From: an uncultured Pirellulales bacterium
Lineage (GTDB): Bacteria > Planctomycetota > Planctomycetia > Pirellulales > Lacipirellulaceae
Reading direction: 5' to 3'
Assembly: GCA_947258835.1 (NCBI GenBank)
Contig: CAMYJY010000014.1
Span: 1-26,341, forward strand
DNA length: 26,341 nucleotides
The position numbers and the translations under genes were made by a program. Positions 23,201-26,341 of this stretch are shown here, one piece after another (the first letter of the stretch is position 1; the number at the start of each line of letters is the position of its first letter). Under the pieces are notes generated by a model. That model saw only the letters and a program-made list of their open reading frames with translations. It was not told the origin of the DNA and searched no databases.

Positions 23201-23743
23201 ATGCTTGACATCGGCAGCGAAGACATTTTCCAGGGATTCCGTGCGTTCCACGGAACTGACAATACCGCCGCTGCGATCCAAATCGCTGCCACGACGACGG
23301 CTTGCGGGAATTACCAATCGACCTCGCTCCTGGTATGCGAAAGGGCCTTTGGCTCTTGCCGCTTTATAGTAGTCACGCAAAACGTTGTCACGACTTTTTA
23401 GTTGATTACCACGCTTATCCGAGACCATCTTGAAGGCCCCGTTCATGATGACCTGAGTTAAGGCCATCGGATCCGGTGGGTCGTCGCCGTTGAGCCCGTT
23501 TAGTTCATCGCCTAACGTCTCCAGTGCGGTACTGTATTGCGGGTCCGGAAAGAGCGGCTCCTGGTCCGCCATGGCCTGCACGTGCGTGGCTAGCTGCCGG
23601 GTGAGCTCGGGATTGAGATTCTGCATGAGGCCCACTGCCCAGTCCGACTCGCGTTTCGTGGCCCGTCGGTCGTTTCCACGCGCATCCAGACGTTTTTGTC
23701 TCTCGACGAGGACTTCATGCTCATCTTGACTATGCTTACACAT
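20243..23743 (-). CDS. Large uncharacterised protein with divergent kinase-like core
   Basis: 1166 residues, unknown function, no signal peptide or TM segment seen. Residues 1-640 are mainly helical and charged, including a segment with SLVVGGHHSMAEVLIGAKCCGY (about 247-268) and helical bundles at about 410-610. At about 658-860 there is a kinase-like pattern: a glycine loop LGSGAVNTVYRVTW (660-673), candidate Lys688 in VRVFKEE, Glu701, then CGQTDRHAENYLVDID (825-840; Asp829, His831, Asn834) and GIDNDFCFG (850-858) as metal-binding Asp. DRHxxN followed by DND/DxG is as in PI3/4-kinase-type and HipA-type atypical kinases. The C-terminal 300 residues are helical and acidic. ATG 23743 has GGAAGGG about 8 bases upstream. 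Inverted MITE copies lie on both sides. Confidence 0.85.
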   Translation of the reverse strand: MCKHSQDEHEVLVERQKRLDARGNDRRATKRESDWAVGLMQNLNPELTRQLATHVQAMADQEPLFPDPQYSTALETLGDELNGLNGDDPPDPMALTQVIMNGAFKMVSDKRGNQLKSRDNVLRDYYKAARAKGPFAYQERGRLVIPASRRRGSDLDRSGGIVSSVERTESLENVFAADVKHAKGQLGMDPAADTVHKFRDQGAPYIGGASGTMCLIAVDLENEKPQAALSPDELKEREKLLALHMASLVVGGHHSMAEVLIGAKCCGYFKDIPDPIEENYDKAMAVFEDHLNKLGIIAPSPLSRFAEDQGKSPEELAYDLRRTEVQALWEEYEHALSDDLDGLVAMQLQRAADQGPIDGKWDAAMATLNLLADHIEEQGQRYISGLDKNWRLLSGDELVEKFGRAPKSDAKKSLRYKAVRDQLDALQKTFKKVSERTLGDSQADAGVLEISACLKNVQAAAQAYIDKHSKPDEKKTEKAVLNELLGVCTTELNLLKGILSNADFASQLDTLTIRRALEFQRKSVNPEIYGEPSSERIAATLDELSEVNASSELDADALVRRILGEMETLQTEAGAFIQLNDDIPGMDRAVRDMQLVQQRAEVDIAALEKLLNQLDTFNGMDPPFDLRQALEIARFGIDPSVLMPNHNSMNPATEQSREVLGSGAVNTVYRVTWLGDEEGDEEIVRVFKEEPETENKFAMRELGIDTNKPDFGKRNVATRKAAESLGLDHLVPAVDMVISGGKLGVAMELAAGQSAWKQMEVPIPADRADRIGSYNWERWGVRQLPDGSFVQKKAVKVPLDIENDPEIDRAFQKQCVQLQWLDGLCGQTDRHAENYLVDIDRDNHTVKITGIDNDFCFGKQQVGVERVIREDQGQDQESPLQGRGKQNCGLPQLIDQELYERLTTMSFADFSAGMDALLLPEEIAAAESRFNEMVAYARDLADRGLVVGDWETFRYNPHPDAEDADESQFLTAKEILMNAEVLKQYDQPGGAGNYYLRDIKIDRSARDQEEAILRALSAADDVSEIDEEQEQEVLNDILQSVVSPVDDEVAEAEFSIPAASMNLSDLSAHYGDQLRRVAAQGTFSPEYALFINNPDTAFRILMAGGLDANEAASLKQDLARASARIPQAQDEHPAPDVQEAVFDAVDIAHGRNLWAMLRLFQDHGLQ

Positions 23744-23776
23744 TGGTTTTGCCCTTCCGTTCTCTCACTGCTAATA

Positions 23777-23941
23777 TTCTCAAACTGAAAACAGGTCTTC
23801 CATGAAGCCGGTAAAGCCCGAAAAATCAGACCATCTTTCCGCACCGCGGCGGCTCGCAACGAATACTGGTTGGGAAGTCGATGGAGTGGGCTTTTCCGGC
23901 CCAAACCGGCCGGCACGAGGGATACTTGTTTTCACTTTGAG
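23777..23941. mobile_element. MITE-like element, copy 3 (inverted)
   Basis: A 165-bp copy in opposite orientation to the other two. Ends are CTCAAACTGAAAAC (23777-23790) and GTTTTCACTTTGAG (23928-23941). The flanks show no clear target duplication. It lies 33 bases upstream of the 1166-residue gene's start codon and fills half of the 336-base gap before the 435-residue gene, so it could carry or disrupt the promoter of the large gene. Confidence 0.8.
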
Positions 23942-23976
23942 CCATCATGACTGCGTCACCCTGACGGATGTTTATT

Positions 23977-24004
23977 TTCGTAGGAGTAATTTCGTAGGAG
24001 TAAT
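23977..24004. repeat. 14-bp direct tandem duplication
   Basis: TTCGTAGGAGTAAT occurs twice without gap (23977-23990, 23991-24004), between MITE copy 3 and the end of the 435-residue gene. It could be a small duplication scar or a paired binding site; nothing decides. Confidence 0.75.
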
Positions 24005-24079
24005 ATTGGAACCCTTGTGCCCTGTCGCAGGTCCGTTGACTCCCAGAGATTGGATAAATATTCATGTTGGGTCAGGGAC

Positions 24080-25387
24080 TTACACTGGGATAGTGCCCAC
24101 CACACGCGGCTGCTCACCCTCCGCTGCTTGCACCACCGTGGCACCCGCGAGCCCCAGCAGTGACGGAAATTCGCTACTGTAGCAGTCCAACAGCGCTTGC
24201 ACCTGAATCAGGATCCGCTGGAGATTTTTGTCCTGGCTGGAAAAAAGCAAGCGATTGGCTGTCGGGCGACTCATCACGCCTACGATGGCGTCCTGATAAG
24301 ACTCGGCAAATCGTTGGTAGAGCCGTGGCAGCGTGGCTTGAAACGCATTCCCTTCCGGATCCTCTCCGGTTGGTACGAGGTGCAAAAAGGGCGGATCGGT
24401 CGGACTGCCCGTGATCCAGAACCAGCACTGCGCGCCCACCGGCAAGGACTCCAGCGCTGCGGCAGTAGCGCCAATTGTCTCCGGTACGAGATCAGCAGTC
24501 ACTCCGCTCCACATCGTTGCATCCGCCATGATTTCATCGACACGACCAGCCGCAGACGCCACCAACTGGCAGTCCACCAGGCGCGCCAGGGCCGGATAGT
24601 CTGCGTGGTGGCGGGCCACCCAGCCCGCCAGATGTTCCAGCATGGCTCGGTGCAAGCCGACCCCGAGAAACTGAATCTTCCCATTGTCACAGATCTTTGC
24701 CGTGCCACTGCTCCCCTCCCCGGCACCACGGTTGGTATTCATGTTGACCAGCCAGTCGGTCCGGTCATGGTTCGGGTCCCAGGCGATGGGCTGCAGGATC
24801 AGAGGTACCCCGCCTGCGGCTTCCGTCTCGTCTGCGGCCAGCCAAAACCACATCCGTTCACCCGGCCTGGCCACGGCCAGGGCAGTCGCCAGGGTGGCCA
24901 CGTCGGGCACCAGCAGGTTGTCCCATAACGTTGTGTCATAGACCACTTTCTCACCATCTGGAAGGTAGGCCCGCGCCGCGACATCGTCGGTTGGATCAAC
25001 AGTTAAGGGACCGGCACCCGCATCAATGAGCAGCCCCACCGCCGGCACCGCGGCAATGGCCTGGTGGGCCCACGCCGACAAGCGATGCAAAAAGTCCTTC
25101 GCGTCCACCGTGGTGCAGAAGATGAGCCCGTCGGCCTCATCCACGAGCACCAGCCCATTATCCACGGTGCGGCCCTGGGCGCGGGCTTCCGAGACCCGAG
25201 TGGGGATTGTCCCGGCTCCCTGGTCTATCCGTTCCAAGGTCAGGGCCGGCTCCGACGCCGGGTCCAGTAAAAAGCGAAATACATCGCCGTGCTTCCGCAA
25301 CCACAGAGCGCGCGAAAGCTGCTGATGCGCCGGCGTTTGACGTCCCGCATCGATCCCCTCATAGGTCATTGTATGAGACACAACCAC
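24080..25387 (-). CDS. Hypothetical protein built of about three repeated modules
   Basis: 435 residues, no family recognised, no signal or TM segment. An internal repeat is visible. First halves: FRFLLDPASEPALTLERI (about 37-54), MWFWLAADETEAAGGVPLIL (179-198) and CWFWITGSPTDPPFLHLVPT (321-340). Second halves: LIFCTTVDAKDFLHRLSAWA (88-107), IQFLGVGLHRAMLEHLAGWV (238-257) and RLLFSSQDKNLQRILIQVQA (379-398), each followed by a short helix and PALARL/PSLLGL-like end. So it reads as one partial and two full copies of a beta-then-helix module of about 130 residues. The start is GTG at 25387, right after the upstream gene's TAA, with AGGAGG inside that gene; ATG 25369 is possible. It is co-transcribed with the acidic protein upstream. 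Confidence 0.82.
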   Translation of the reverse strand: MVVSHTMTYEGIDAGRQTPAHQQLSRALWLRKHGDVFRFLLDPASEPALTLERIDQGAGTIPTRVSEARAQGRTVDNGLVLVDEADGLIFCTTVDAKDFLHRLSAWAHQAIAAVPAVGLLIDAGAGPLTVDPTDDVAARAYLPDGEKVVYDTTLWDNLLVPDVATLATALAVARPGERMWFWLAADETEAAGGVPLILQPIAWDPNHDRTDWLVNMNTNRGAGEGSSGTAKICDNGKIQFLGVGLHRAMLEHLAGWVARHHADYPALARLVDCQLVASAAGRVDEIMADATMWSGVTADLVPETIGATAAALESLPVGAQCWFWITGSPTDPPFLHLVPTGEDPEGNAFQATLPRLYQRFAESYQDAIVGVMSRPTANRLLFSSQDKNLQRILIQVQALLDCYSSEFPSLLGLAGATVVQAAEGEQPRVVGTIPV

Positions 25388-26341
25388 TTACCCCCCTACC
25401 TCCTCGAGTACTGCGGACTGTTGACTTTCCGATAGGCTCTTGAATTTGGCGCGCAGTTCAGACAGCAGCTGCAGCGTGCGCGACTCGGCCGACGTGCCGT
25501 TGATACGATTCGTGTTGTAATCGGCGAGCAGCGCGTTGTACTCGTTTTCGTCAAATTCATCTTCTTGATCGTTCAGTAAGTCCAAACGCCTCCCTGCAAA
25601 CTCGGCATGAGCAAGATAGGTTTCCCATTCGATTTGACTACGTTGTGCGGCAGAAAAAAGATCCGCAACGCCAAGCATCAGATCCTGGCTGGGCAATGCT
25701 TGCTCCACCTCGAACATTTGTGATGCCGTGGGCCGTTCTGTCTCGATCGCTACCAGAAAGGCCCCTAGAAATCCCGCGACATGGGACGAAACGCCCGCCA
25801 CGTCATCTCCTGAAACGAACTCGCTTGCTCCGATCTGACTTAGTAAGCGGTCGGTCGCCCGCTGCCGCAAGGGCCCGGTGGGACGCTCGTCCGGCATCTG
25901 GTGCGCCATTTCGCAGAGTTCCGCAAGTATTTTTTGAGCCTCGGTGCCGCGACCAACCTCATCACCTCCAACAGGTTCTTTCGGTTCTTGATCGGCATAT
26001 CCCTTGACCAATGCATAAGCAGCGAGCAGGTTTTTTTGGGCTGATGCTAAATCATTTTTTGCCAGATCGTCTTTGACTTGGGAAATAGCCAGCTTAATCT
26101 CCCGAGGATCCGGAGCGTTTCCCAGGGCGCTCGCCGTGCGAGGCGACTTCACGAGGGCTTTGAACGACTCAATCAGCTTCTGCTTGGCCAACAAATCAGT
26201 TTCTTGTGCATCATCATCCACAAAAGGTTCGGTGGCGTCCTCGGGATCCGGAATTTCTGGCAGCTCTTGGCCCGTACTTCCATCGATGAGCTTGATGGTC
26301 TTAAATGGCAATGGCTTGAAATGTTTTAAAAATTTTCGGGA
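25388..26341 (-). CDS. Acidic helical hypothetical protein, 5' end beyond the window
   Basis: No family recognised. At least 307 residues; a TTG at 26311 could start it, but the frame stays open to the window edge (ten more codons, without stop), so the true start is probably outside. It begins with a short beta-like segment (FKTIKLIDGSTGQELPEIPD), then an acidic linker (EPFVDDDAQETD), and is otherwise mostly helical with many Glu/Asp/Gln. It has no TM segment or catalytic motif. Its last codons (GAG GAG GTA GGG GGG) carry the ribosome binding site for the 435-residue gene, whose GTG follows the stop codon at once. That tight fit shows the two are an operon. Confidence 0.8.
   Translation of the reverse strand, partial: SRKFLKHFKPLPFKTIKLIDGSTGQELPEIPDPEDATEPFVDDDAQETDLLAKQKLIESFKALVKSPRTASALGNAPDPREIKLAISQVKDDLAKNDLASAQKNLLAAYALVKGYADQEPKEPVGGDEVGRGTEAQKILAELCEMAHQMPDERPTGPLRQRATDRLLSQIGASEFVSGDDVAGVSSHVAGFLGAFLVAIETERPTASQMFEVEQALPSQDLMLGVADLFSAAQRSQIEWETYLAHAEFAGRRLDLLNDQEDEFDENEYNALLADYNTNRINGTSAESRTLQLLSELRAKFKSLSESQQSAVLEEVGG

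Noticed and set aside
20015..23941. Composite transposon
   Set aside because: The bracketing repeats are MITE-sized and no transposase is in the interval; no shared outer target duplication is seen.

Overview
The window looks like chromosomal DNA of a planctomycete, probably in or near the Pirellulales. The evidence is gene order (a minus-strand run glmU-like, prs, ctc/rplY, pth, rpsF, ssb, rplI, dnaB), an N-terminally extended bL9, a membrane pyrophosphatase, and abundant small palindromic repeats between genes. This placement is inferred from protein character and synteny; no search was run.

Region 1 (73-6619, minus strand) is a replication, translation and nucleotide-sugar block: a UTP-sugar pyrophosphorylase-type protein, PRPP synthetase, ribosomal proteins bL25 (CTC type), bS6 and bL9, peptidyl-tRNA hydrolase, SSB and the replicative helicase DnaB. 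Region 2 (6944-12109, plus strand) is divergent: argB, argD and argF give consecutive or near-consecutive arginine steps (N-acetylglutamate kinase, acetylornithine aminotransferase, ornithine carbamoyltransferase), followed by RNase PH and a dolichyl-phosphate-glucose-synthase-like glycosyltransferase. Region 3 (12.1-15.75 kb) is rich in repeats and holds an unknown membrane protein, a DUF2513 winged-helix protein, a two-cold-shock-domain protein and tRNA-Ser(GCU). Region 4 (15753-19135, minus strand) holds the ion-pumping pyrophosphatase and the DNA polymerase III delta-prime subunit.

Region 5 (19421 to the right edge, minus strand) is the least explained part. It has four genes I do not recognise: a helical acidic protein cut by the window edge, a 435-residue protein built of about three copies of one module, a 1166-residue protein with a divergent kinase-like core, and a 194-residue protein. 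The first two are directly abutting (TAA then GTG). The 1166-residue gene is bracketed by two inverted copies of a roughly 164-bp MITE-like element; a third copy at 5713-5876 supplies the stop codon of the glmU-like gene. This is the best candidate for an undescribed module, but its function cannot be read from sequence alone.

Several repeat families recur: the 164-bp MITE (three copies), a 52-bp hairpin element (two inverted copies), a family with the end motif AACCACGACGAAACAACG (three loci), a gene-end element around CGAGCGGTAGCTCG (two copies), and single strong palindromes such as the 27-bp-arm hairpin at 15370-15437.
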